Part shown: piece by piece, positions 16,362 to 23,737 of the stretch
Layout: every line of letters begins with the position of its first letter
Numbering within the stretch: position 1 is the stretch's first letter
NCBI RefSeq assembly: GCF_018263855.1
Contig: NZ_CP073318.1
Coordinates: forward strand, 4,588,001-4,652,000
Direction: 5' to 3'
DNA from: Kutzneria sp. CA-103260
GTDB taxonomy: Bacteria; Actinomycetota; Actinomycetes; Mycobacteriales; Pseudonocardiaceae
DNA: 64,000 nt
The notes under the pieces: generated by a model
What the model saw: the letters and a program-made list of their open reading frames with translations, nothing else
Told to the model about the DNA's origin: nothing
Databases searched by the model: none
Position numbers and translations under genes: made by a program

Positions 16362-16749
16362 CCAGGAGACGGTGAGCGCCGCTGGTGATGACCAGGGTGC
16401 GATAGAGGAAGCCGTGCGGCCCGGGGAACTCGGCCGAGGATCTGGCGGCGAGCACCGTTCCGCCGGATGCCGGTTCGAGGGTGAAGACGAGTTCGTAGCG
16501 GGAGAAGCGGTGCCGGCCGGCGAGGCGGATCAGGCGCGGCGGCACGACCTCGGCGGCGGCGAAGCCCACGATGGTCGAGCCGGTGGCCAAGACACCGACG
16601 GTGGCGTGCCGGGGCGAGGTGCCGAGCACGGCGGCCAGCGGGGCGGGGGCGGCGAGGCCGTGGGTGACGGTCGCGACCAGGGCCGGCCAGACCTCCTCGG
16701 CCGGCGCGGGCACCAGCTCGCGATGCTCGTCGATGAACGGCACTTCCAT
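16315..16749 (-). CDS. SRPBCC-family (START-like) protein
   Basis: The 144-residue protein opens with a beta strand and helix 'EHRELVPAPAEEVWPALVATV', typical of SRPBCC lipid/ligand-binding folds, followed by antiparallel strands ('YELVFTLEPASGGTVLAARSS') and a long C-terminal helix. No catalytic motif is visible. Its start (16749) lies just past the SUF-operon terminator, so it may get some read-through. The 3' end overlaps the methyltransferase gene. Confidence 0.75.
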   Translation of the reverse strand: MEVPFIDEHRELVPAPAEEVWPALVATVTHGLAAPAPLAAVLGTSPRHATVGVLATGSTIVGFAAAEVVPPRLIRLAGRHRFSRYELVFTLEPASGGTVLAARSSAEFPGPHGFLYRTLVITSGAHRLLVTRLLRTIARRASTP

Positions 16750-16764
16750 GCTTCCCCCAACAAA

Positions 16765-16793
16765 AACGGCCCCTCCCGAGGGGAGGGGCCGTT
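16765..16793 (-). terminator. Rho-independent terminator of the SUF operon
   Basis: A 13-base arm (AACGGCCCCTCCC and its complement) pairs around a 3-base loop. On the minus strand the stem is followed by a short T run, so it ends transcription from sufT (stop at 16798). Confidence 0.85.
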
Positions 16794-16797
16794 GGCG

Positions 16798-17184
16798 TCA
16801 GACCGTGAAGCCGAGGGCTCGCAGCTGGTCCCGGCCGTCGTCGGTGATCTTCTCCGGGCCCCACGGCGGCATCCACACCCAGTTGATGCGGAAGTCGCTC
16901 ACCACGCCGCCGCCGGGACCGCCGGTCAGGGCCGACCGGGTCTGGTCCTCGATCACGTCGGTCAGCGGGCACGCCGCCGAGGTCAGCGTCATGTCCAGGG
17001 TGGCCACGTTGTCGTCGTCCAGGTGGATGTCGTACACCAGGCCCAGGTCGACCACGTTGATGCCGAGCTCGGGGTCGACCACGTCGCGCATGGCCTCCTC
17101 GATGTCCTCCAGTGACGGCGCGTCGGCCTTCACCGGCACCTCGGGCAGCGCCTCAGCGGTCCGGGTCACGTCTTCGGTGCTCAT
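16798..17184 (-). CDS. sufT: SufT-type Fe-S cluster assembly factor (MIP18/DUF59)
   Basis: The 128-residue protein has the DUF59 core: 'EDIEEAMRDVVDPELGINVVDLGLVYDI' and, after a strand, 'MTLTSAACPLTDVIEDQ' with the conserved Cys. It ends in the hydrophobic tail ('RALGFTV') often seen in such factors. It helps mature Fe-S proteins. It is the last gene of the SUF operon; its ATG overlaps the sufU stop as ATGA and is preceded by GGAGGACA. The terminator at 16765 follows at once. Confidence 0.93.
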   Translation of the reverse strand: MSTEDVTRTAEALPEVPVKADAPSLEDIEEAMRDVVDPELGINVVDLGLVYDIHLDDDNVATLDMTLTSAACPLTDVIEDQTRSALTGGPGGGVVSDFRINWVWMPPWGPEKITDDGRDQLRALGFTV

Positions 17185-17642
17185 GCCTGTTGTCCTCCAT
17201 CGACGACGCGGGCGACCGCGTCCTTGAACGCCATCCAGCCGAGCAGTGCGCACTTCACGCGGGCGGGGTACTTGGCGACGCCGGCGAAGGCGACGGCGTC
17301 CTCCAGGACGTCCTCGTCGGGCTCGATCTTGCCGCGGCCCTGCATGAGCTCGACGAAGGAGTCCAGGGTGCCGAAGGCGTCGCCGACGGTGCGGCCGATG
17401 ACCAGGTCGGTCAGGACCGAGGTGGAGGCCTGGCTGATGGAGCAGCCCTGGCCGTCGTAGGAGACGTCGACGACCTTGGCCTCGGGGCCCTCGCCCTCCA
17501 GGTGCACCCGCACGGTGACCTCGTCCCCGCAGGTGGGGTTGACGTGGTGCACCTCGGCCTCGAAGGGGTCCCGAAGGCCGCGGTGGTGCGGATTCTTGTA
17601 GTGGTCCAGGATGATCTCCTGGTACATCTGCTGGAGCTGCAT
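17181..17642 (-). CDS. sufU: SufU zinc-dependent sulfurtransferase
   Basis: The 153-residue protein has the SufU zinc/active-site residues Cys38 with Asp40 ('TCGDE'), Cys67 ('GQGCSIS') and Cys131 ('VKCALLGW'), with the insertion between the second and third Cys that separates SufU from IscU. It accepts persulfide sulfur from SufS. Its start overlaps the last base of sufS, which indicates translational coupling. It belongs to the minus-strand SUF operon. Confidence 0.95.
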   Translation of the reverse strand: MQLQQMYQEIILDHYKNPHHRGLRDPFEAEVHHVNPTCGDEVTVRVHLEGEGPEAKVVDVSYDGQGCSISQASTSVLTDLVIGRTVGDAFGTLDSFVELMQGRGKIEPDEDVLEDAVAFAGVAKYPARVKCALLGWMAFKDAVARVVDGGQQA

Positions 17643-18925
17643 CAGGCGTTCACCCCGAAGAAGCGCTGGGTCTCGCGCACACCGTCAAGCAGGGCCTGCA
17701 CGTCGGCGAGGTCGTTGTAGACGTAGAACGTGGCCCGCACGGTGGCGGCGGCGTCGAGCTTGCGGTGCAGCGGCCACGCGCAGTGGTGCCCGACGCGGAC
17801 CTCGATGCCGAGGCTGTCGAGGACCTGGCCGGCGTCGTGGGCGTGCACGCCGTCGACGACGAACGAGACGGCGCAGCCGCGGTCGACGTTGTCGGTGGGG
17901 CCGACGATGCGGACGCCGGGGATCGCCTGGAGCCCGGCCAGGGCGGCGCCGGTGAGTTCGTGCTCGTGGGCGGCGACGGCGTCCATGCCCAGCAGCCGCA
18001 GGTAGTCCACGGCCGCGCCGAGCCCGATGGCCTGGGAGGTCATGGGCACGCCGGCCTCGAACCGCGCGGGCGGCGGCGCGAAGGTGGACTTCTCCATGAA
18101 CACCTGCTCGATCATCGAGCCGCCGGTGATGAACGGCGGCATGATCTCGAGCAGCTCGTACCGGCCGTAGAGCACGCCGATGCCGGACGGGCCGAGCATC
18201 TTGTGGCCGGAGAACGCGGCGAAGTCCACGCCGAGCGCCCGGAAGTCCACAGTGGAATGCGGCACGGACTGGCAGGCGTCCAGCACGGTCAGCGCGCCGA
18301 CCGACTGGGCCTTGGCCACCAGCGCCGACACCGGGTTCACGGTGCCGAGCACGTTGGACTGGTGCGTGAAGGCGACCACCTTGGTGCGCGACGTGATCAG
18401 TTCGTCCATATTGGACAGATCGAGCCGGCCCTCCTCGGTGACGGAGAACCACTTCAGCGTCGCGCCGGTGCGCTGGGCCAGCTGCTGCCACGGCAGCAGG
18501 TTGGCGTGGTGCTCCATCTCGGTCACCACGATCTCGTCGCCCGGCCCGAGCGCGAAGCGCTTGGCCGCCGGGTCGTCGGAGTACGTGGCGTTGCCGAAGG
18601 CGTAGGCGACCAGGTTGATGGCCTCGGTGGCGTTCTTGGTGAACACCACCTCGTCCATGCCGACGCCGATGAAGTCGGCGATCTTCTCCCGGGCCGCCTC
18701 GTAGAGGTCGGTGGCCTCCTCGGACAGCTGGTGCGCGCCCCGGTGCACGGCGGCGTTGGACGTCTCGATGTACGCCCGCTCGGCGTCGAGCACCTGCCGG
18801 GGACGGTGCGACGTGGCGCCGGAGTCCAGGTAGACCAGCCGTTTGCCCTCGCGCACCGTGCGAGCCAGGATCGGGAAGTCGGCTTTCAGTGCGGCGACGT
18901 CCAAGGGTGCAGCGGTGGTGGTCAC
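17642..18925 (-). CDS. sufS: SufS cysteine desulfurase
   Basis: The 427-residue PLP enzyme frees sulfur from L-cysteine for Fe-S assembly. Lys242 in 'FSGHKMLGPSG' is the PLP lysine, His140 is in 'EMEHHANLLPW', and Cys382 in 'GHHCAWPLHRK' is the persulfide-forming residue. The loop length fits class II (SufS type). The GTG start follows GCGAGGAGGCG. It lies 49 bases downstream of sufC and overlaps sufU by one base. Confidence 0.96.
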   Translation of the reverse strand: MTTTAAPLDVAALKADFPILARTVREGKRLVYLDSGATSHRPRQVLDAERAYIETSNAAVHRGAHQLSEEATDLYEAAREKIADFIGVGMDEVVFTKNATEAINLVAYAFGNATYSDDPAAKRFALGPGDEIVVTEMEHHANLLPWQQLAQRTGATLKWFSVTEEGRLDLSNMDELITSRTKVVAFTHQSNVLGTVNPVSALVAKAQSVGALTVLDACQSVPHSTVDFRALGVDFAAFSGHKMLGPSGIGVLYGRYELLEIMPPFITGGSMIEQVFMEKSTFAPPPARFEAGVPMTSQAIGLGAAVDYLRLLGMDAVAAHEHELTGAALAGLQAIPGVRIVGPTDNVDRGCAVSFVVDGVHAHDAGQVLDSLGIEVRVGHHCAWPLHRKLDAAATVRATFYVYNDLADVQALLDGVRETQRFFGVNA

Positions 18926-18974
18926 TGCCGGCGCCTCCTCGCGTTCTAACGACTACGGGTCAACAGGTGCAACG

Positions 18975-19748
18975 TCAGCCGACCTGCGCTGCTTCCTGCT
19001 TTCCGGTGTACTTCACGTAACCCTCGTCCTCCAGGCGCGCGGCCAGCTCGGCGCCGCCGGACTCGACGATCCGGCCGCCGGCGAACACGTGCACGAAGTC
19101 GGGGGTGATGTGCTTGAGGATGCGGGTGTAGTGGGTGATCAGCATGACGCCGGACTCACCGTTGGCCCGGAAGCGGTTCACGCCCTCGGACACCACCCGC
19201 AGCGCGTCCACGTCGAGGCCGGAGTCGGTCTCGTCGAGGATGGCGATCTTCGGGTTGAGCAGCGCCAGCTGCAGGATCTCGTGGCGCTTCTTCTCACCGC
19301 CGGAGAAGCCCTCGTTCACGCTGCGCTCGGCGAACGACGGGTCGATCTCCAGCTCCGACATGGCGTTCTTGACTTCCTTGACCCAGTGCCGCACCTGCGG
19401 GGCCTCGCCGCGCACGGCGGTGGCGGCGGTGCGCAGGAAGTTCGACATGGACACGCCGGGCACCTCGACCGGGTACTGCATGGCCAGGAAGATGCCGGCG
19501 CGGGCCCGCTCGTCGACGGCCATGCCCAGCACGTCCTCACCGTCGAGCAGGACCTGCCCCGAGGTGACCTCGTACTTGGGGTGGCCGGCGATCGCGTAGG
19601 ACAGGGTGGACTTGCCGGAGCCGTTGGGGCCCATGATGGCGTGCGTCTCGCCGGCCTTGATCGTCAGGTCCACGCCCTTGAGGATCTCCTTGGGGGCGTC
19701 GTCGGTGACGACCGAGACGTGCAGGTCCTTGATCTCCAGGGTGGCCAT
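18975..19748 (-). CDS. sufC: SufC ATPase of the Fe-S scaffold
   Basis: The 257-residue ABC-type ATPase has Walker A 'GPNGSGKST', the signature 'GFSGGEKKRHE' (the SufC-specific form) and Walker B 'IAILDETDSGLDVDAL'. It powers the SufBCD scaffold. The ATG at 19748 was chosen because GGAG precedes it and it gives the usual SufC start (MATLEIKDLHV). It is 40 bases after the Rieske gene. Confidence 0.96.
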   Translation of the reverse strand: MATLEIKDLHVSVVTDDAPKEILKGVDLTIKAGETHAIMGPNGSGKSTLSYAIAGHPKYEVTSGQVLLDGEDVLGMAVDERARAGIFLAMQYPVEVPGVSMSNFLRTAATAVRGEAPQVRHWVKEVKNAMSELEIDPSFAERSVNEGFSGGEKKRHEILQLALLNPKIAILDETDSGLDVDALRVVSEGVNRFRANGESGVMLITHYTRILKHITPDFVHVFAGGRIVESGGAELAARLEDEGYVKYTGKQEAAQVG

Positions 19749-19788
19749 GGGTTCTTCGTTCTCCTGTGTGGCGGTTCGAGACAGCAAG

Positions 19789-20109
19789 TCAGTTTGTTCG
19801 GTGATCCGGGTCGACGAGCACGTCGTCGCCGGACACGGTCACCGCGTACACGGCCACCGGCTCGGTGGCGGGCGGCGAGGACGGGGCGCCGGTGCGCAGG
19901 TCGAAGCACGACCCGTGCAGCCAGCACTCCAGGCCCTTGCGGGTCAGCTCGCCCTCGGCCAGGGCGATCTCGGCGTGCGTGCACTCGTCGCGCAGCGCGT
20001 GCACCTGATCCCCTTGGCGCACCAGGACGATCGGCGTGTCCGCCAGCTCGACCGGGAACGGCTTGCCGTCCTCCAGCTGGGCCAGCGAACACGCCCGTCG
20101 CATCGTCAT
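19789..20109 (-). CDS. Rieske [2Fe-2S] ferredoxin in the SUF operon
   Basis: This 106-residue protein has a complete Rieske site: Cys43-x-His45 ('CTH') and Cys62-x2-His65 ('CWLH'). It resembles the ferredoxin component of non-heme iron oxygenases. Its ATG overlaps the sufD stop (ATGA). A Rieske gene between sufD and sufC is known from some actinobacterial SUF operons and is absent from that of M. tuberculosis. It may supply electrons for cluster assembly or act as a client; the role is not established. Confidence 0.93.
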   Translation of the reverse strand: MTMRRACSLAQLEDGKPFPVELADTPIVLVRQGDQVHALRDECTHAEIALAEGELTRKGLECWLHGSCFDLRTGAPSSPPATEPVAVYAVTVSGDDVLVDPDHRTN

Positions 20110-21284
20110 GCCCCCACGGCCTGCAGCTCGGCCTCGATCGCCGCCTCCAGGCGCTCCCGCACCTCGGGCACGTCGATCTTCTGCAGCACCTCGTGGAAGA
20201 AGCCGCGCACGACCAGCCGCCGCGCCTGGTCCACAGGGATGCCGCGGGCCTGCAGGTAGAACAGCTGCTCGTCGTCGAACCGGCCGGTGGCGCTGGCGTG
20301 GCCGGCGCCCTCGATCTCGCCGGTCTCGATCTCCAGGTTGGGCACCGAGTCGGCGCGGGCGCCGTCGGTGAGCACCAGGTTCCGGTTCAGCTCATAGGTG
20401 TTGGTGGCCTCGGCCGCGGCCCGGATCAGCACGTCGCCGATCCACACCGTGTGCGCGCCATCGCCCTGCAGCGCGCCCTTGTAGACCACGTTGCTGCGGC
20501 AGTTGGACACCGCGTGGTCGACGAAGGTGCGGTGCTCCAGGTGCTGGTCGGCGTCGGCGAAGTACAGGCCGGCCAGGTCGGCGTCGCCGCCCTTGTCGCC
20601 GTAGGTGACGGTCGGGCTGACCCGCACCAGGCTGCCGCCGATGGTGACCACGGTGTGCTTGAGCTGCGCGTCCCGGCCCAGCTTGGCCAGGTGCGCGCCG
20701 ACGTGCACGGCGTCGTCGTTCCAGTCGTGCACCACGACGACCGTGAGCTTCGAGCCGTCGAGGGCGACGATCTCCAGGTTGTCCGCGTACGTGCCGGAGC
20801 CGCGGTAGTCGACCACCACGACGGCCTCGGCGAACGCCTCGGCGCGCAGCTGCACGTGCCCGTAGGCCACGCCGCCCTCGCCGGGGCCGGTCACCGTGAC
20901 CACGGTCGGCCGGGACGCCTTGGTCTCCTTGGCGAAGGTGACCACGGTGGCCTGCGTGAACGCCGACCAGGCCTGTGCGGAGACGCGGTCGGCCGGCACG
21001 CCACCCTGGCCGATGCGCTGGTCGTCGCGGGCGACGCGCTCGACGCGCACCTCCGGCGACTCCTTCACGTCGACCACGGCCGTGCCGCTGGCCACGGCGG
21101 TGCCGTTGTGCAGGCCGCCCAGCCGCTTGAGCGGCGTGAACCGCCAGTCCTCCTCGCGGCCGCCCGGGACCTCGAAGGCGTCCACGTCGTAGGAGGTGAA
21201 GCGGTCGCCGCGCGAGCTCTGCGGGACGACCGGGCCGCCGTGCGAGTGCTCGGTCAACCCGTGCTGTGTCGTTGGGCTGGCCAT
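20106..21284 (-). CDS. sufD: SufD scaffold subunit
   Basis: The 392-residue protein is SufD-like: an N-terminal helical segment ('GREEDWRFTPLKRL'), a long parallel beta-helix core, and the conserved C-terminal segment 'GRFDDEQLFYLQARGIPVDQARRLVVRGFFHEVL' with the His near its end. It forms the SufBCD complex. It begins one base after the sufB stop. Confidence 0.95.
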   Translation of the reverse strand: MASPTTQHGLTEHSHGGPVVPQSSRGDRFTSYDVDAFEVPGGREEDWRFTPLKRLGGLHNGTAVASGTAVVDVKESPEVRVERVARDDQRIGQGGVPADRVSAQAWSAFTQATVVTFAKETKASRPTVVTVTGPGEGGVAYGHVQLRAEAFAEAVVVVDYRGSGTYADNLEIVALDGSKLTVVVVHDWNDDAVHVGAHLAKLGRDAQLKHTVVTIGGSLVRVSPTVTYGDKGGDADLAGLYFADADQHLEHRTFVDHAVSNCRSNVVYKGALQGDGAHTVWIGDVLIRAAAEATNTYELNRNLVLTDGARADSVPNLEIETGEIEGAGHASATGRFDDEQLFYLQARGIPVDQARRLVVRGFFHEVLQKIDVPEVRERLEAAIEAELQAVGA

Positions 21285-21285
21285 G

Positions 21286-22743
21286 TCAGCCGACGGCCCC
21301 TTCCATCTGCAGTTCGATCAGGCGGTTCAGTTCGAGCGCGTACTCCATGGGCAGCTCGCGGGCGATCGGCTCCACGAAGCCGCGCACCACCATGGCCATC
21401 GCCTCGTCCTCGGTCAGGCCGCGGGACATCAGGTAGAACAGCTGGTCCGCGCTCACCTTGGAGACGGTGGCCTCGTGGCCCATGGACACGTCGTCCTCGC
21501 GGACGTCCACGTACGGGTAGGTGTCCGACCGGCTGATCTGGTCGACCAGCAGCGCGTCGCACTTCACCGTGGAGGCGGAGTGGTGCGCGCCCTTGTTGAC
21601 CCGGACCAGGCCGCGGTAGGAGGTGCGGCCGCCGCCGCGGGCCACCGACTTCGACACGATGGTCGAGGAGGTGTGCGGGGCCAGGTGCACCATCTTCGCG
21701 CCGGCGTCCTGGTGCTGGCCCTCGCCGGCGAAGGCGATCGAGAGCACCTCGCCCTTGGCGTGCTCGCCCATCAGGAACACCGAGGGGTACTTCATGGTGA
21801 CCTTGGAGCCGATGTTGCCGTCGATCCACTCCATGGTCGCGCCCTCTTCGGCCTTGGCGCGCTTGGTGACCAGGTTGTAGACGTTGTTCGACCAGTTCTG
21901 GATGGTCGTGTAGCGGCAGCGGCCGCCCTTCTTGACGATGATCTCCACGACCGCCGAGTGCAGCGAGTCGGAGGAGTAGATCGGCGCCGTGCAGCCCTCG
22001 ACGTAGTGCACGTACGCGCCCTCGTCGACGATGATCAGGGTCCGCTCGAACTGGCCCATGTTCTCGGTGTTGATCCGGAAGTAGGCCTGCAGCGGGATCT
22101 CCACGTGCACGCCCTTGGGCACGTAGATGAACGAGCCGCCGGACCAGACCGCGGAGTTCAGCGCGGAGAACTTGTTGTCACCGCTGGGGATCACCGAGCC
22201 GAAGTACTCCTGGAACAGCTCCGGGTGCTCCTTGAGGCCGGTGTCGGTGTCCAGGAAGATGACGCCCTGGCGCTCCAGCTCCTCGTTGATCTTGTGGTAG
22301 ACCACCTCGGACTCGTACTGGGCGGCCACACCGGCGACCAGGCGCTGCTTCTCCGCCTCCGGGATGCCCAGCTTGTCGTAGGTGTTCTTGATGTCCTCGG
22401 GCAGGTCCTCCCAGGTGGCGGCCTGCTTCTCGGTGGAGCGCACGAAGTACTTGATCGAGTCGAAGTCGATGCCGGAGAGGTCGGAACCCCAGTTCGGCAT
22501 GGGCTTGCGCTCGAACAGCTTGAGGCCCTTCAGGCGGTGCTCGAGCATCCACTCGGGCTCGCTCTTCTTGGCCGAGATGTCCCGGACGACGTCCTCGTTC
22601 AGACCTCGGCGAGCGCTCGCGCCCGCAGCGTCGGAGTCGGCCCAGCCGTACTCGTAGGTCCCGAGCGTGGCCAGGGTCTCTTCCTGGGTCAACGGCTCGG
22701 CCTGCGGCGTGGTGGGCGTGCGCTGCTCGGCAGCGGCAGTCAT
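21286..22743 (-). CDS. sufB: SufB scaffold subunit
   Basis: The 485-residue protein is a full-length, intein-free SufB: 'YEYGWADSD' at the N-terminus, 'GVIFLDTDTGLKEHPELFQEYFG', 'EGCTAPIYSSDSLHSAVVEI' (Cys for cluster assembly) and the C-terminal 'MSRGLTEDEAMAMVVRGFVEPI'. It is the main scaffold on which clusters form. The ATG overlaps the sufR stop (ATGA) and follows GGAGGGGAG. Confidence 0.96.
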   Translation of the reverse strand: MTAAAEQRTPTTPQAEPLTQEETLATLGTYEYGWADSDAAGASARRGLNEDVVRDISAKKSEPEWMLEHRLKGLKLFERKPMPNWGSDLSGIDFDSIKYFVRSTEKQAATWEDLPEDIKNTYDKLGIPEAEKQRLVAGVAAQYESEVVYHKINEELERQGVIFLDTDTGLKEHPELFQEYFGSVIPSGDNKFSALNSAVWSGGSFIYVPKGVHVEIPLQAYFRINTENMGQFERTLIIVDEGAYVHYVEGCTAPIYSSDSLHSAVVEIIVKKGGRCRYTTIQNWSNNVYNLVTKRAKAEEGATMEWIDGNIGSKVTMKYPSVFLMGEHAKGEVLSIAFAGEGQHQDAGAKMVHLAPHTSSTIVSKSVARGGGRTSYRGLVRVNKGAHHSASTVKCDALLVDQISRSDTYPYVDVREDDVSMGHEATVSKVSADQLFYLMSRGLTEDEAMAMVVRGFVEPIARELPMEYALELNRLIELQMEGAVG

Positions 22744-23480
22744 GCGAGCTCCCCTCCGTCCGGGGTGGGTGGTGTCGTGTTCGGGGTCTTACCTTGGGTC
22801 GGGAGCAGCGGCACGTGGGTCGTGCACGCCGCGTCACCGCGGGCGATGGTCGCCAGTCGCTGCACGTGTACCCCGAGCATGGCGGCGAACGCCGTCGTCT
22901 CGGCCTCGCACAGCTGCGGGAACTCGGCCGCGACGTGCGCCACCGGGCAGTGGTGCTGACACAGCTGCTCCCCGGCGCCGACGTGCCGTGACGACGAAGC
23001 GTAGCCCTCGCGGGTCAGCGCGGCGGCGAGGGCCTTGGCCCGCTCCGCCGGCTGCTTCGGCTCGGTCACGGCGTCCCGGTGCCGTTCGATCATGGCTTCG
23101 ACCCTGCGCTCGGCGAACGCCCGGACCGCCTGCTCCCCGCCGCTCTCGGCGAGGAAGCGCAGCGCGGCGACCGCCAGGTCGTCGTAGGCGTGACCGAAGC
23201 GGGCCCGGCCCGACTCGGTCAGCAGGAACAGCTTGGCCGGCCGGCCTCGCCCCCTGCGCCCACGCAGCGGCGCGTCCCTGGTGGCCGCTTCTCCGTCGGC
23301 CAGCAGGGCGTCCAGGTGCCTGCGCACGGCGGCATGGCTCAGGCCCAGCTCGTCGGCGACGTCGGCCGCGGTGACCGGTCCCCGTTCGAGCAGCAGCCTG
23401 GCCACCGCCTGCCGGGTGCGGCCGTCGGCCGGCTGCGGCGGCGCCGCACCCTGCGTCTGATCGCTCCCGACGTTTTTCAC
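22740..23480 (-). CDS. sufR: SufR-type Fe-S-sensing repressor of the SUF operon
   Basis: The 246-residue protein has an ArsR/DeoR-like winged helix at about 22-90 ('RTRQAVARLLLERGPVTAADVADELGLSHAAVRRHLDAL' region) and a C-terminal sensor part with Cys174, Cys178, Cys191 and Cys219, candidates for cluster ligands. It is expected to repress the operon when holding a cluster. It is first in the operon and coupled to sufB by an ATGA overlap. The GTG at 23480 is chosen as the only start that fits the domain. It has no ribosome binding site and lies inside the putative operator. A start further downstream is possible. Confidence 0.9.
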   Translation of the reverse strand: MKNVGSDQTQGAAPPQPADGRTRQAVARLLLERGPVTAADVADELGLSHAAVRRHLDALLADGEAATRDAPLRGRRGRGRPAKLFLLTESGRARFGHAYDDLAVAALRFLAESGGEQAVRAFAERRVEAMIERHRDAVTEPKQPAERAKALAAALTREGYASSSRHVGAGEQLCQHHCPVAHVAAEFPQLCEAETTAFAAMLGVHVQRLATIARGDAACTTHVPLLPTQGKTPNTTPPTPDGGELA

Positions 23481-23491
23481 AACACAAGTGT
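23477..23491 (-). promoter_or_regulatory. Putative SufR operator at the sufR start
   Basis: On the minus strand the sequence reads ACACT-N5-TGTGA, which agrees with the motif I recall for the mycobacterial SufR (Rv1460). It is embedded in the dyad AACACTTGTGTT and covers the sufR GTG itself, so binding would block transcription initiation and perhaps translation. Confidence 0.6.
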
Positions 23492-23579
23492 TGCCTATTT
23501 CGATCGGTACAGCAAAGCCACCGCCCCAGACAGTGCGCCCAACGTGACTCGCTTCACACCCGACCGGGTGACACACCCC

Positions 23580-23650
23580 CTCCCCTTCGCCACATGTGGA
23601 CCACATTCGACTTCAGTCGCCACATGCGGTCCACATGTGGCGAAGGGGAG
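23580..23650. repeat. 27-bp inverted repeat between divergent sufR and mptB
   Basis: The arms 23580-23606 and 23624-23650 are reverse complements at 26 of 27 positions, and the 17-base loop holds a smaller stem (CGAC/GTCG). Each arm contains the palindrome CCACATGTGG. Flanking C-rich and G-rich runs could lengthen the stem. It lies about 100 bases from the sufR start and 88 from mptB, upstream of both genes, where a terminator is not expected. Confidence 0.85.
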
Positions 23651-23725
23651 GGAGGAGGGGTGGGCGAAATGTGACTGAGGGGTGGGCGGGCGCGGGTGTT
23701 CAGGTGGGGCTCACGCGGGCCTCGC

Positions 23726-23731
23726 TACTCT
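23726..23731 (+). promoter_or_regulatory. -10 box of the leaderless mptB gene
   Basis: TACTCT is followed by 6 bases and the GTG at 23738. Confidence 0.5.
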
Positions 23732-23737
23732 GCTTGG

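Noticed and set aside
18843..21536. 897-residue open frame across sufS, sufC and sufD on the opposite strand
   Set aside because: The minus-strand SUF genes have clear families; the plus frame is low-complexity Gly/Arg/Val caused by high GC at third positions.
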